Part shown: piece by piece, positions 24,278 to 35,990 of the stretch | How positions within the stretch are numbered: position 1 is the stretch's first letter | How the letters are laid out: every line of letters starts with the position of its first letter | Assembly (NCBI GenBank): GCA_023336815.1 | Contig: JAMBLJ010000061.1 | Coordinates: 1 to 38,831, forward strand | Reading direction: 5' to 3' | Length of the DNA stretch: 38,831 bases | Origin: Actinomycetes bacterium | GTDB lineage: Bacteria; Actinomycetota; Acidimicrobiia; Spongiisociales; UBA5794 | Translations under genes and position numbers: made by a program | The notes under the pieces: generated by a model | What the model was told of the DNA's origin: nothing | Databases searched by the model: none | Seen by the model: only the letters and a program-made list of their open reading frames with translations

Positions 24278-25651
24278 TCAGGCAGAGATTCCGCCATCAC
24301 CGATGATGCGCCACACACCGGTGAACGGACCGATGACCTCGGTAAGAAAACCATCGACCGACGCGAACGCCATACAGCGCACAGTTCGGTCGCCTTGCTC
24401 GAAAGCGTATGCGCCGAGTCCGAGGGGGAACACATCCACTACAGCTGGTCCGGGAGGAAGGTCATCCAACAGCGGAGCGCATGCGTCTGCGTAGACGGAA
24501 CCTGCGAGGGTCGGCCACGAATCGGTGACTACGTCGACCTCCCCGAGGAACTGGTACGAATGAACAACACCACACGGGGTCGTGTCGGCAGGAAGACCAC
24601 TAGCGATGCAGGAACCGACGGCGGGCTCAAAGGTGAGATCCTCGCCGTCAGCCATCGGGCCTGCAATGAGCTTCGTGCCGTCGTTGGTACGGATGAGCGC
24701 AACACACGCGAGGTAGCGATCACCCCTTGCCCACTCGTCGGCGTCAGGCATGTAGGAAACCAGGCTCGGCGCCTGTGTCAGCTGGCTCCCGAATGCCGAT
24801 TCGTACGCTTCGTCGCACTGGTAGTTTCGATCGTACGTGATCGTCTCCTCGTCGTACGTACCGAGGTCCGTTCCATCCGTTCTGCCGAGAAGAACCTCGG
24901 CATTGTGGGCGCCTTCACACGGCACGATGACATCCGGTGGGAACGGCGCAAAGGGGAGCGATTCACCGTCCTCGAGGTAGAGACACGAGCCGGTCTGCCA
25001 CACCTCGTTCACGGTACTCGTGATAGATCGCTGCTCGAGATATTCGAGAGCATCGTTCGGGTCCATCGCTGATGCCATGAGAAACCCATCGCCGGTTGAC
25101 CACAGGAACAGGTGAGCGCCTGCTGCGGTGACAGTGCCAAAGACTCCGTCGGCGGGCGTGAGCGCATCGTTGCCGGAGATACCCTCGATGAGGTCCTGTA
25201 CGAAGTTCGGGTTACCCCGCCATTGCATCACGGGGATCACCGAGAGAATGGACACAGAGGAATCCGTCGAGGTGCGTACGTAGATCGATGACACCTCGCC
25301 TTCAGCCAGGTCGGGTACAAGCCAGGCCTGCATGGCTATCACAAGGTCTTGCGCAAGTCGCGGAGGATTCCCATCTTGCTGGAATCCCACGACATCGATC
25401 AGCGCCCCGGCCGCGACATCGTCTGCCTCTCCTCGTTCGGGTGGTAGCAGCTCACCCTCAGCACCTACAGGTGGTTCGGTCGAGGATGTTGTTGACGGTT
25501 CGGTCGAGGTCGTTGCAGGCGGCACCGTTGAAGAGGTGGAAGGCCCGGTCGACGTGGTCGATGATGTATCAATGGGGGTCGGGGTACACGCAACGGCGAC
25601 CAGTGCGATGGCGAGACCGAGTGTGAACGTCCTCAGACTTGCGCTGCGCAT
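24278..25651 (-). CDS. Lipoprotein with Septum_form-like repeats
   Basis: A 457-residue protein with a lipoprotein signal (LGLAIALVAVAC, Cys 22) then a Thr/Ser/Pro linker of about 40 residues. The middle half has no recognised fold. Two C-terminal stretches, beginning about CLYLEDGE...PCEGAHNAEVLLG...WARGDRYLACVAL and VGSCIASGLP...GDRTVRCMAF, have paired Cys and the pattern I know from actinobacterial 'septum formation' domains. That link is by eye and uncertain. The ATG at 25651 has GGGGGA upstream. It lies 55 bp after the polyprenyl synthase on the same strand. Confidence 0.7.
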   Translation of the reverse strand: MRSASLRTFTLGLAIALVAVACTPTPIDTSSTTSTGPSTSSTVPPATTSTEPSTTSSTEPPVGAEGELLPPERGEADDVAAGALIDVVGFQQDGNPPRLAQDLVIAMQAWLVPDLAEGEVSSIYVRTSTDSSVSILSVIPVMQWRGNPNFVQDLIEGISGNDALTPADGVFGTVTAAGAHLFLWSTGDGFLMASAMDPNDALEYLEQRSITSTVNEVWQTGSCLYLEDGESLPFAPFPPDVIVPCEGAHNAEVLLGRTDGTDLGTYDEETITYDRNYQCDEAYESAFGSQLTQAPSLVSYMPDADEWARGDRYLACVALIRTNDGTKLIAGPMADGEDLTFEPAVGSCIASGLPADTTPCGVVHSYQFLGEVDVVTDSWPTLAGSVYADACAPLLDDLPPGPAVVDVFPLGLGAYAFEQGDRTVRCMAFASVDGFLTEVIGPFTGVWRIIGDGGISA

Positions 25652-25706
25652 ATCGTCCCCCGCTCGATCCCTGTCGACCCTGGCCGATCCTCCATGCACC
25701 CTGCCC

Positions 25707-26699
25707 CTATCTGCGCGCTGATGCCACTCGGTCGAGAAGGTACTGGTCAAGATCATGGAGTACTGGCATGAGTTCGTTGTCCGGAATCCGACCGGCGGCA
25801 CGTTCTGCTACTCGGATACGTTCGACGGCGTCATCGAGAACGATATCGATATATCCGCCCTTGACGGTGAGGTCGATGACCTGGTCGATGGAGTCCTGAG
25901 CGTACGGGCGCCCCTCATCGAGCAATGTTCTGATCCTGTCGCCGTCGGGGCCTCCCGCCGCGAGGAGAACGGGGAGCGTCATGGTCCCCTCGCCGATATC
26001 GCTGCCCGCTGGTTTTCCGAGGAAGGACTCATCGGCGATGAGATCGAGTACGTCATCGGTGATCTGGAACACCATCCCCATCTCCCAGGCCCACTCGGAG
26101 ATAGCTTCGACGGCGTCCCTGTCTGCGCCTCCGGTTATCGCACCAAGGCGGGCGGATGTGCGTATGAGCGACGCGGTCTTGCCTCCAATGACGGCGTGAT
26201 AACCGTCGGGGCCGTGGGAGACATCACCGGCGAACACGAGCTCAGAAACCTGTCCTTCACAGAGCACCGCATAGGTGCGAGCGATGAGGGCAACAGCCTC
26301 TTCTCCGAGCGGAGCAGCGACCTCTGACGCCCTGGCAAGGAGGAAATCTCCAGCGAGTATCGCAACCGTGTTGGTCCAGTTCGTATTGACGCTTGTCTGA
26401 CCCCGTCTTGAGTCGGCTTCGTCGATTACATCGTCGTGGTACAACGATCCGAGGTGCACCAGTTCGACGGCGACGCCAGCCTCAACAGGCTCATCTCCTG
26501 CGTTGGGACCGAGCTCTGCTGCGACCTGTGCGAGGAGTGGCCTGTACCGCTTGCCTCCGGCAGAGAGGAGGTGTTGGGCGATCTCCGTCAGGAATGGAGT
26601 GTCGGCCTGTGTCACCTCGAGAAGCCGACTTTCGACACGCGCCATGCGGTCCCATACCCGGGGAATAGGAACGAGTTCTTGGAAGATCGGGCGGTCCAC
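25707..26699 (-). CDS. Polyprenyl diphosphate synthase (trans-isoprenyl type)
   Basis: A 330-residue enzyme making long-chain prenyl diphosphates, for example for menaquinone side chains. The two aspartate-rich motifs are DDVID (89-93) and DDVLD (215-219); GGKRYRP near residue 50 and GGKTASLI near 173 are further signatures. The residues before the first motif (GSLYH) suggest a product longer than C15, but chain length cannot be fixed. GTG at 26699 has ACGGAG upstream; a TTG at 26747 would extend it with no ribosome site. Confidence 0.88.
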   Translation of the reverse strand: MDRPIFQELVPIPRVWDRMARVESRLLEVTQADTPFLTEIAQHLLSAGGKRYRPLLAQVAAELGPNAGDEPVEAGVAVELVHLGSLYHDDVIDEADSRRGQTSVNTNWTNTVAILAGDFLLARASEVAAPLGEEAVALIARTYAVLCEGQVSELVFAGDVSHGPDGYHAVIGGKTASLIRTSARLGAITGGADRDAVEAISEWAWEMGMVFQITDDVLDLIADESFLGKPAGSDIGEGTMTLPVLLAAGGPDGDRIRTLLDEGRPYAQDSIDQVIDLTVKGGYIDIVLDDAVERIRVAERAAGRIPDNELMPVLHDLDQYLLDRVASARR

Positions 26700-27050
26700 A
26701 CGGGCTCCGTGAATGGGGAATGCAGATGCTAGGAGCCTGTTGAACAATACATGTCGGCAACATCGACGACCATCTCAGACCACCGACGATGGCAGCACCG
26801 TCGTCCTTCTCCGATGAGGGGAAACGACGCATCGTTCGCTCGTCGCATCCGTTGCTTTTCCCACCGAGGCCGTAACGCAATCGATCGGAACGATGGTTCT
26901 CCGCTTTCGGGTACTGGACACACCGAAAGCTACCGAAGAAGTACCAGGGGGACTCGACGCCGTATCACCGTCGTATCGAGTCCGAGTATCTATACTCCGC
27001 GAGGCGCACCGGCATCCGGAGCGCCAAATATGTATACGAGGTGATGAGCG
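26700..27050. other. Divergent control region between polyprenyl synthase and clpC
   Basis: About 350 bp without a gene. It holds the palindrome at 26984-26997 that contains TATACT, and the ribosome site of clpC. I looked for the ClgR-type CGC-spacer-GCG site and for the HspR inverted repeat and saw neither. Confidence 0.55.
26984..26997 (+). promoter_or_regulatory. Palindrome containing a likely clpC -10 element
   Basis: GAGTAT-CT-ATACTC, perfect 6-bp arms. TATACT at 26991-26996 is a good -10 element about 55 bp before the clpC start; no strong -35 is seen 17 bp upstream. A protein binding here would cover the promoter. Confidence 0.5.
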
Positions 27051-29558
<2,508 letters not shown>

Positions 29559-29721
29559 TTCCAGGTTCCGTCTGAGTCCGGGCGCCCGACCCCTCGGCTA
29601 GCAGTCACAAAGTGCGACCGATGCGTTTCACGGAAGGTTCAGCCGCGACTCCACTACCATTCAGAGGCTCCCGGGACATCTCTGTTCGGGACAAGTACAC
29701 GACAAATGAAAAGGTGCATAC

Positions 29722-30894
29722 ATGCGCTCATTACTCAAGCGACGCGGAGCTCTGTTCTCATTGCTTCTCGTTCTTGCGCTCGTAGCTGCGGCTTGTAGCA
29801 GCAGCAGCGACGACGACACAACCACGACGGCAGCGAGTGGCGGCGATACCGCGACAACGACCGAAGCAAGTGGCGACGACACTCCGACAACAACGGCAGC
29901 TGCCGCTGAGACCACAACGACTGCAGCGGAAGCGATGCCTGGCGAAGGTGTCAGCGTCGGCATGGCGTTTGACATCGGTGGACGTGGCGACCAGTCGTTC
30001 AACGACTCGGCTGCCGCAGGCCTCGAGAAGGCGATCACCGATTACGGTATCGATACAACCGAACTCGAAGCCGATGCTGGTGGAGAGAACCGTGAAGAGA
30101 ACCTCCGTCTTCTCGCAGAGGCTGGTAACCAGTTGCTCATCGCAGTTGGTTTCGCCTTCGCTGAGGGTGTGACGAATGTCGCAACGGACTTCCCAGACAC
30201 GTTCTTCGGCATAATCGATGACGGAAGCATCGATCTACCGAACGTTGCAGGTCTGGTGTTCGCTGAGCATGAGGGTTCCGCCCTCGTCGGCGCAGCGGCA
30301 GCTCTCAAGAGCGAGTCCGGCACCATCGGATTCATCGGTGGTGTATCGGGATTCGGTCTCATCGAGAAGTTCCAGGCTGGTTACGAATTCGGTGCCCAGC
30401 AGATCAATCCTGACATCGAGATCCTCGTCACCTACCTGAGCGCTGCTCCTGACTTCGCTGGATTCAACGATCCTGCAAAGGCAACTGAGTCCGCCCTCGG
30501 TATGTACGACGAAGGTGCTGACGTGATCTACCACGCAGCTGGTGGTTCAGGTGCTGGACTCTTCGAGGCAGCAAAGAGCTTCTCTGAGTCGAGCAGTTCC
30601 AAGGTGTGGGCGATCGGTGTCGACTCCGACCAGTACAACACCGTTGATCCGGCGGTCCAGGAGTTCATCCTGACATCCATGATCAAGCGTGTTGACGTTT
30701 CGGTGTACACCACGATCACCAACTTCCTTGAGGACAACAAGCAGTCCGGTGTCCTGGTCTTCGACCTGGCCGCCGACGGCGTTGGCTACTCGACGTCAGG
30801 TGGTTTCGTTGACGACATCGTCGATCAGCTCGACGCCCTGCGTGAGCAGATCGTCACGGGTGAGCTCGAGGTTCCAACAGAGCCTGCTGGCTGA
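29722..30894 (+). CDS. BMP/PnrA-like substrate-binding lipoprotein
   Basis: A 390-residue lipoprotein (lipobox LVAAAC, Cys 25) with a Ser/Asp/Thr-rich linker to about residue 72. The BMP domain follows: VGMAFDIGGRGDQSFNDSAAAGL, ENLRLLAEAGNQLLIAVGF, GTIGFIGGVSG, VIYHAAGGSGAGLFEAA and AIGVDSDQYN. Family members bind purine nucleosides outside the cell for ABC import. The genes for ATPase and two permeases follow on the same strand. AAAAGGTG precedes the ATG. A strong terminator lies after the gene. Confidence 0.93.
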   Translation: MRSLLKRRGALFSLLLVLALVAAACSSSSDDDTTTTAASGGDTATTTEASGDDTPTTTAAAAETTTTAAEAMPGEGVSVGMAFDIGGRGDQSFNDSAAAGLEKAITDYGIDTTELEADAGGENREENLRLLAEAGNQLLIAVGFAFAEGVTNVATDFPDTFFGIIDDGSIDLPNVAGLVFAEHEGSALVGAAAALKSESGTIGFIGGVSGFGLIEKFQAGYEFGAQQINPDIEILVTYLSAAPDFAGFNDPAKATESALGMYDEGADVIYHAAGGSGAGLFEAAKSFSESSSSKVWAIGVDSDQYNTVDPAVQEFILTSMIKRVDVSVYTTITNFLEDNKQSGVLVFDLAADGVGYSTSGGFVDDIVDQLDALREQIVTGELEVPTEPAG

Positions 30895-30914
30895 GTCAAC
30901 TGACGCGAACACGA

Positions 30915-30949
30915 GTGGCCCCGGGGTTTCGACCCCGGGGCCACTTTTT
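30915..30949 (+). terminator. Strong intrinsic terminator after the BMP gene
   Basis: GTGGCCCCGGGGT, TTCG tetraloop, ACCCCGGGGCCAC, then TTTTT: a perfect 13-bp GC-rich stem with a T-tract. It stands between the binding-protein gene and the ATPase gene of the same transporter. Confidence 0.95.
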
Positions 30950-31045
30950 GGTCTGACGACTACCGCTGCTCCATAGTTTCAACGCTCAAGGCTACGATGC
31001 GGTACGCGGACCTGACGTGCCCGGCTTTCCATTGAGGAGTTGTTG

Positions 31046-32575
31046 GTGACCGAGAACGACCGAGCTGTTGAGCTTGTCGATATCACAAAGACGTTCCCCG
31101 GTGTTATTGCGAATGACAATGTCAACCTATCGGTTGGTCTCGCCGAGATCCACGCCATCGTTGGAGAGAACGGTGCAGGCAAATCCACGCTCATGAACAT
31201 GCTCTACGGCATGATCGTTCCAGACTCTGGTGAGATTCGGGTACGCGGCGAGGTCGAACACTTTCGCTCCCCGAAGGATGCGATCGACCACGGCATCGGC
31301 ATGGTCCACCAGCACTTCATGCTCGCGGACAACTTCACGGTCCTGGAGAATATCGTGCTCGGGTTCGAGCCGCGATCCGGTCTCACGATCGATTTCAAGG
31401 AAGCGAGAGAGAAGATCATCGACCTCGGATCGCGATACGGTATGACGATCGATCCCAACACGTTGGTCGAACACCTATCCGTTGGTCAGCGTCAAAGGGT
31501 GGAGATCCTCAAGGTGTTGTTCAGGGGCGCAAGCATCCTCATCCTCGATGAGCCGACGGCAGTTCTTGTTCCCCAGGAGGTTGACGAGCTATTCGCCAAC
31601 CTCAAGGTTCTCAGGGACAACGGTGTCACGCTGATCTTTATCTCGCACAAACTCGACGAGGTGCTCTCCGTCGCCGACTCGATCACAGTTATGCGTGGCG
31701 GGAAGACCGTTGCCAACGTGCTGCCTTCGGATGTTGACGCAGGCCAGCTGGCGGAACTCATGGTCGGGAGCGAGCTTCCGGTACCGGAGACCACGGACTC
31801 GACCGTTACGGATACTGTTGCGTTACGCGTCGAGGGCATCACCCACAGATCGCCGGATGGCCGGACTCTGCTCGACGATGTCAGTCTCTCGATCCACAAC
31901 GGTGAGATAGTTGGCATCGCTGGGGTCGAGGGAAACGGTCAATCAGAACTCATAGATGCCCTGATGGGTGTCATTCGTCCGGACGCTGGCTCGGTCGAAC
32001 TCGACGGAACGGATATCTCCCAGGATTCGACCATGAAGCGCCACGAGCTTGGTCTTGGCATCATTCCGGAGGATCGGCATCGCCAGGGTCTGCTGTTGAA
32101 CGCCCCGCTCTGGGAAAACGTGATGCTCGGTCATCAGTCCCAGCCACCCTTCGTGAAGGGCCCGTTCATCGACATGAAGGGTGCCAAAAGTGCCACCGAA
32201 GCGGTCGTTGACCGTTTCGACGTGAAAACACCGAACATCAACGTTCCTGCGCTTGCCCTCTCCGGCGGGAACCAGCAGAAGCTCATCGTTGGGAAGGAGA
32301 TGATGGCGAATCCGAACGTGCTGATCGCCGCACACCCGACACGAGGTATCGATGTCGGTGCACAAGCAGCTATTTGGGACGAACTCAGGGATGCCAGAAG
32401 GGCGGGACTTGCCGTGTTGCTCATTTCGGCCGACCTCGATGAGCTCATCGGACTGTCGGACACACTGCTCGTGATATTCGACGGCAAGATCGTCGCTTCG
32501 CTTAATCCTGCCGAGGTCACTCCCGAGATTCTCGGTTCGTACATGACAGGGGTTGGCCAGGAGGTGGCATCGTGA
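31046..32575 (+). CDS. BMP-type nucleoside ABC transporter, double ATPase subunit
   Basis: A 509-residue protein with two ABC domains. The first has Walker A GENGAGKST, signature LSVGQRQRVEILK and Walker B ILILDEPTAVL. The second has a reduced Walker A (GVEGNGQSEL), signature LSGGNQQKLIVGKEM and NVLIAAHPTRGIDVG, as usual for the RbsA/PnrB-type second domain. The GTG at 31046 is six bases from GAGGAG; two TTG codons lie between as other options. GTGA overlap joins it to the first permease. Confidence 0.93.
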   Translation: MTENDRAVELVDITKTFPGVIANDNVNLSVGLAEIHAIVGENGAGKSTLMNMLYGMIVPDSGEIRVRGEVEHFRSPKDAIDHGIGMVHQHFMLADNFTVLENIVLGFEPRSGLTIDFKEAREKIIDLGSRYGMTIDPNTLVEHLSVGQRQRVEILKVLFRGASILILDEPTAVLVPQEVDELFANLKVLRDNGVTLIFISHKLDEVLSVADSITVMRGGKTVANVLPSDVDAGQLAELMVGSELPVPETTDSTVTDTVALRVEGITHRSPDGRTLLDDVSLSIHNGEIVGIAGVEGNGQSELIDALMGVIRPDAGSVELDGTDISQDSTMKRHELGLGIIPEDRHRQGLLLNAPLWENVMLGHQSQPPFVKGPFIDMKGAKSATEAVVDRFDVKTPNINVPALALSGGNQQKLIVGKEMMANPNVLIAAHPTRGIDVGAQAAIWDELRDARRAGLAVLLISADLDELIGLSDTLLVIFDGKIVASLNPAEVTPEILGSYMTGVGQEVAS

Positions 32576-33690
32576 AAGTCGGCAACCTTTTCCTGTCGCT
32601 GCTCGCCCCGATCTCGGCGATCATCTTCAGCCTCGCCGTGGGCGCATTGGTTCTCTTGATCGTTGGTATCGATCCCATTGATGCATTTGGACAGATGGTC
32701 ACGTTCTCCGCGGATTCGACCTCACTCGCATCAAGTATCAACAAAGCGGTACCCCTCTACGTGTCCGCTGTCGCTGTTGCCATCGGCTTCCAGATGAACA
32801 TGTTCAACATCGGTGTCGAAGGGCAATATCTGATCGCTGCAATGTTCGCAGGATGGGTGGGGACGAATGTTGTCCTGTGGGGTCCTCTCCACATCACGGC
32901 GATCATCCTGACGGCTGTTGTTGTCGGGGCGATATGGGCAGGAATTGCCGGAGCGCTCAAGGTCACCAGGGGCGTCAACGAGGTCATCTCGACGATCATG
33001 TTGAACTTCATCGCATTCTCGGTTATTGCTTATCTCCTCGCTAACCGGTTCGCTGTGGAATCCACGAGTCTCAACCTCTCCACAGGCAAACTCCCGGAAT
33101 CGGGTCTTCTGCCCGACCTGAATTTCCTCATCACGATGTTCGGATTCGCCGAACCTCGAGGTATCGCGATCCCCGGGTTCCTTGTCATCGCGGTCTTGCT
33201 CGGCATCGGGTATTACGTTCTCGTGTGGCGAACAAGGTTCGGATTTGACCTGCGGATATCTGGAATGAATCCGGGATCTGCGCGGATGTCGGGTGTTAAC
33301 CCCAAGAAGATGATCTTCTACACGATGCTTATCTCGGGTGGCGTCGCTGGCCTGGTGGGTCTGTCCACGCTGGTAGGGAAGCTTGGTGCGTATACCCAGG
33401 ACTTCCCTCGGGGCATAGGCTTCGCTGGGATTGCCGTAGCTCTCCTCGGACGGAACCATCCGATCGGCATGGCGCTCGGCGCACTGTTGTTCGGTGTCAT
33501 GGATAGAGCAGCCCTCGTGCTCAAGCTCGAGGGGATACCTGAGGAGATCGTTGTGATCATCCAGGGTGTCATCGTGCTTGCCGTTGTTGTGGCCTACGAG
33601 ATCTTCGGTCGCATCATCGCGCGTAGAGAGGTCAGGGCGGCGGCCGATGCCCTTGAGAACCTCGATACGGGTGCCGGGGTGACAGCATGA
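32572..33690 (+). CDS. BMP-type nucleoside ABC transporter permease, first
   Basis: A 372-residue membrane protein with about eight or nine hydrophobic segments of the BPD_transp_2 family. NIGVEGQYLIAAMFAGWVG and GGVAGLVGLSTLVGKLGAY, the latter near the second half, are typical; NPGSARMSGVNPKKMIFY is the cytoplasmic loop contacting the ATPase. The GTG overlaps the ATPase gene and the stop overlaps the second permease (ATGA). Confidence 0.92.
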   Translation: MKVGNLFLSLLAPISAIIFSLAVGALVLLIVGIDPIDAFGQMVTFSADSTSLASSINKAVPLYVSAVAVAIGFQMNMFNIGVEGQYLIAAMFAGWVGTNVVLWGPLHITAIILTAVVVGAIWAGIAGALKVTRGVNEVISTIMLNFIAFSVIAYLLANRFAVESTSLNLSTGKLPESGLLPDLNFLITMFGFAEPRGIAIPGFLVIAVLLGIGYYVLVWRTRFGFDLRISGMNPGSARMSGVNPKKMIFYTMLISGGVAGLVGLSTLVGKLGAYTQDFPRGIGFAGIAVALLGRNHPIGMALGALLFGVMDRAALVLKLEGIPEEIVVIIQGVIVLAVVVAYEIFGRIIARREVRAAADALENLDTGAGVTA

Positions 33691-34946
33691 CAGCGGATCT
33701 CCACGAACCGATGGTCGAAGCGAAGAACGGATCATTCAAGTGGTCCCGATGGGGCCGGTTCCTCGCCATATTCGTTGTAGCGATGATCGCCCTTTCAGCG
33801 ATTCAGGAAGTAGCTGGCACGACCCAATTGACATCGAGTGGTACCTGGGGTGCTGCTCTACGTCTGACGGTGCCGATCCTGCTTGCAGGCCTCGGTGGTC
33901 TGTACTCCGAGCGGGCGGGGGTGGTGAACATCGGTCTTGAGGGCATGATGATCGCTGGAACCTGGTTCGGGGCGTGGGCGGGATGGCAGTACGGGCCGTG
34001 GTGGGGTGTCGTCCTCGGTGTCGTCGGTGGTGCGGGGTTCGGTCTCATCCACGCTATCGCCACGGTCACGTTCGGTGTCGATCAGATCGTTTCCGGTGTG
34101 GCGATCAACCTGCTCGCAGCAGGCGCAATGCGATTCCTTTCGGTCGTGACATACACGATCGGCACCGGCGGGGGAGCAACTCAGTCACCGAGGATCCAGG
34201 ATTTCATCCAGACCTTCGATGTCCCACTCTTGTCACCGTTCTTGCAATCGATCGAGGACAAGAGTTGGTTCTTCTTCTCTGATATCGCTGGCATCCTTGG
34301 TGGCTTCACGACCACGGTGTCCTGGCTGACGGTGATCGGCTTGCTCGCCGTTCCGGTTTCTAGCTGGCTCCTCTGGAGAACAGCGTGGGGTCTCCGTCTC
34401 CGATCTGTTGGCGAGAATCCGTGGGCCGCTGAATCACTTGGTGTTCCCGTTCTCAGGATGAAGTACTGGGGTGTCCTCATCTCAGGTGGACTGGCTGGGC
34501 TCGGTGGTGCATACCTTGTGCTCGTACAGGCAGGTATCTACCGTGAGGGTCAGACAGGTGGACGAGGGTTCATCGGTCTCGGTGCCTTGATCTTCGGCAA
34601 CTGGATTCCGGCCGGAGTGCTTGCTGGCGCGGGGCTATTCGGATACGCGGATGCACTACGCCTCCGACAGGCGACTGCGGTTCACGCTCTGCTGCTTCTC
34701 ATCGCCGTTGGTCTGGTCGCCTTTGCACTGTGGAAGGTGTACAAGAAGAGCTACGGCTCTGCCGGCTCCATGGCCGTGTTCGCGATCCTTTTCTTCCTGT
34801 GGTGGCTCACAACAGATGAGGTACCAACCGAAGTCGTCACCGCAACGCCGTACATCGCAACCTTGCTCGTACTCTCACTTGCTAGCCAGCGTCTGAGAAT
34901 GCCAGCTGCCGACGGAATTCCGTACCGCAAGGGTGAGTCCCACTGA
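33687..34946 (+). CDS. BMP-type nucleoside ABC transporter permease, second
   Basis: A 419-residue membrane protein of the same family. YSERAGVVNIGLEGMMIAG, GVDQIVSGVAINLLAAG and VGENPWAAESLGVPVLRMKYWGVLISGGLAGLGGAYL are typical. It has an extra hydrophobic C-terminal region (about 320-400) with two or three helices, longer than the first permease. It forms the heterodimeric channel with the first permease; the set matches PnrC/PnrD-like partners. Confidence 0.92.
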   Translation: MTADLHEPMVEAKNGSFKWSRWGRFLAIFVVAMIALSAIQEVAGTTQLTSSGTWGAALRLTVPILLAGLGGLYSERAGVVNIGLEGMMIAGTWFGAWAGWQYGPWWGVVLGVVGGAGFGLIHAIATVTFGVDQIVSGVAINLLAAGAMRFLSVVTYTIGTGGGATQSPRIQDFIQTFDVPLLSPFLQSIEDKSWFFFSDIAGILGGFTTTVSWLTVIGLLAVPVSSWLLWRTAWGLRLRSVGENPWAAESLGVPVLRMKYWGVLISGGLAGLGGAYLVLVQAGIYREGQTGGRGFIGLGALIFGNWIPAGVLAGAGLFGYADALRLRQATAVHALLLLIAVGLVAFALWKVYKKSYGSAGSMAVFAILFFLWWLTTDEVPTEVVTATPYIATLLVLSLASQRLRMPAADGIPYRKGESH

Positions 34947-34968
34947 GCGCAGTTGAGCTGCTCCGTGG

Positions 34969-34995
34969 TACGTACTACGTGTGTCGTACTACGTA
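34969..34995. repeat. Pair of 10-bp direct repeats, each palindromic
   Basis: CGTACTACGT at 34971-34980 and at 34985-34994. The first, with the preceding A, is ACGTA-C-TACGT. The two lie between convergent genes, about 25 bp past the second permease stop and 23 bp before the next stop. Confidence 0.6.
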
Positions 34996-35017
34996 ATGCT
35001 GCGGTGCCCTGCGTCGC

Positions 35018-35923
35018 TCACTTCTCGACTCCGAAGAATCGAATTTCCTGTAGCGCGAGTTCGTCGAACGGCGGATTCTCCCCGACCGGCTCGGCGAGGT
35101 GCGTTGTTGTCACGTCGATGCGTAGCGTGATCGTGTCGACGCTTGCAACGCGCACACGCTGTGGCTCGCTCGAGTTCAGGAGCCGGCCGCTGATCGGCAC
35201 GTTCAGATCGTTGACGGTGATCGTGTAGCCCTGGATCTTGTAGTTGCGTCGGAACGCCTCGTTGTCTGTGACGTTCTGGAACTCAAGTTCGGTGATCTGG
35301 ACGGGTGTACCGAATGTGAACTCCAACCAGGCGCCGGCTCCACGAAGCCCGTCATCGTTCCACCGTGTCTCCGGGTCGCCATCGATGAGATTCGCTGCAC
35401 CGAACGCCTCCGATAGTTCGGAACTCGCCTTTGCGGATGTTGGGAAGATCTCAGAGACGATAACCGGTTGGGTCGTCGTTGATGATGTCGAGGATGTGTC
35501 TGGCAGCGCAGCATCGTCGCCGCCTCGGAAGATGTTCATCATGAGCGCAACGAGAGCGACGATGAGCACAACAGCTGCGAGAACACCAAGTGCACGACCT
35601 CCAGCCGACGAACGTCCCGTTGGCGATGCAGCGATCGGCATGGGGTCCTGGCTGAGGCGTGAACCGCACCGTTCGCAGTGGTGGTTGAATGCCGGATTGC
35701 GAACGCCGCATGAGGGACATGCGATGACGTTCGCATCCTCTGACGTCGTGGTGACATGTTGCTGGGTTGGAATCTCTCCAGTCACATGGCCTGCGTCGTC
35801 GACCATCCCGCTCGGTGTTGGTGGCGCAGCTTGCCCGGACATCTCCGACGGAGGTGGTGTTGCGTCGAGTTCGAACGGCTCGAACAGTTCGTCGAATTGG
35901 TCATTGGGATCGTCGCCCTGCAT
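35018..35923 (-). CDS. Zinc-ribbon membrane protein with discoidin-like C-terminal domain
   Basis: A 301-residue protein. An acidic/Pro-rich N-terminus (about 1-65) precedes a four-Cys zinc ribbon (CPSCGVRNPAFNHHCERCGSRL), a transmembrane helix (ALGVLAAVVLIVALVALMMNIF), a Ser/Thr linker and a C-terminal beta domain beginning SSELSEAFGAANLIDGDPETRWNDDGLRGAGAWLEFTF, which is the F5/8C (discoidin) type, possibly glycan binding, and similar to the NADase-type glycan-binding domain. The ribbon would face the cytoplasm and the discoidin domain the outside. GAGGAAGAGC precedes the ATG. The function is unknown. It is divergent from radA. Confidence 0.82.
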   Translation of the reverse strand: MQGDDPNDQFDELFEPFELDATPPPSEMSGQAAPPTPSGMVDDAGHVTGEIPTQQHVTTTSEDANVIACPSCGVRNPAFNHHCERCGSRLSQDPMPIAASPTGRSSAGGRALGVLAAVVLIVALVALMMNIFRGGDDAALPDTSSTSSTTTQPVIVSEIFPTSAKASSELSEAFGAANLIDGDPETRWNDDGLRGAGAWLEFTFGTPVQITELEFQNVTDNEAFRRNYKIQGYTITVNDLNVPISGRLLNSSEPQRVRVASVDTITLRIDVTTTHLAEPVGENPPFDELALQEIRFFGVEK

Positions 35924-35990
35924 GCTCTTCCTCACGCCCGTTCTCTGGGGAACAGATGAATCGTGCCTCGCTCCGGGTATTGTGCCACGA

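Noticed and set aside
26700-27050. ClgR or HspR operator for clpC
   Set aside because: CGC-GAG-GCG near 27000 has the wrong spacing, and no HspR-type repeat is present.
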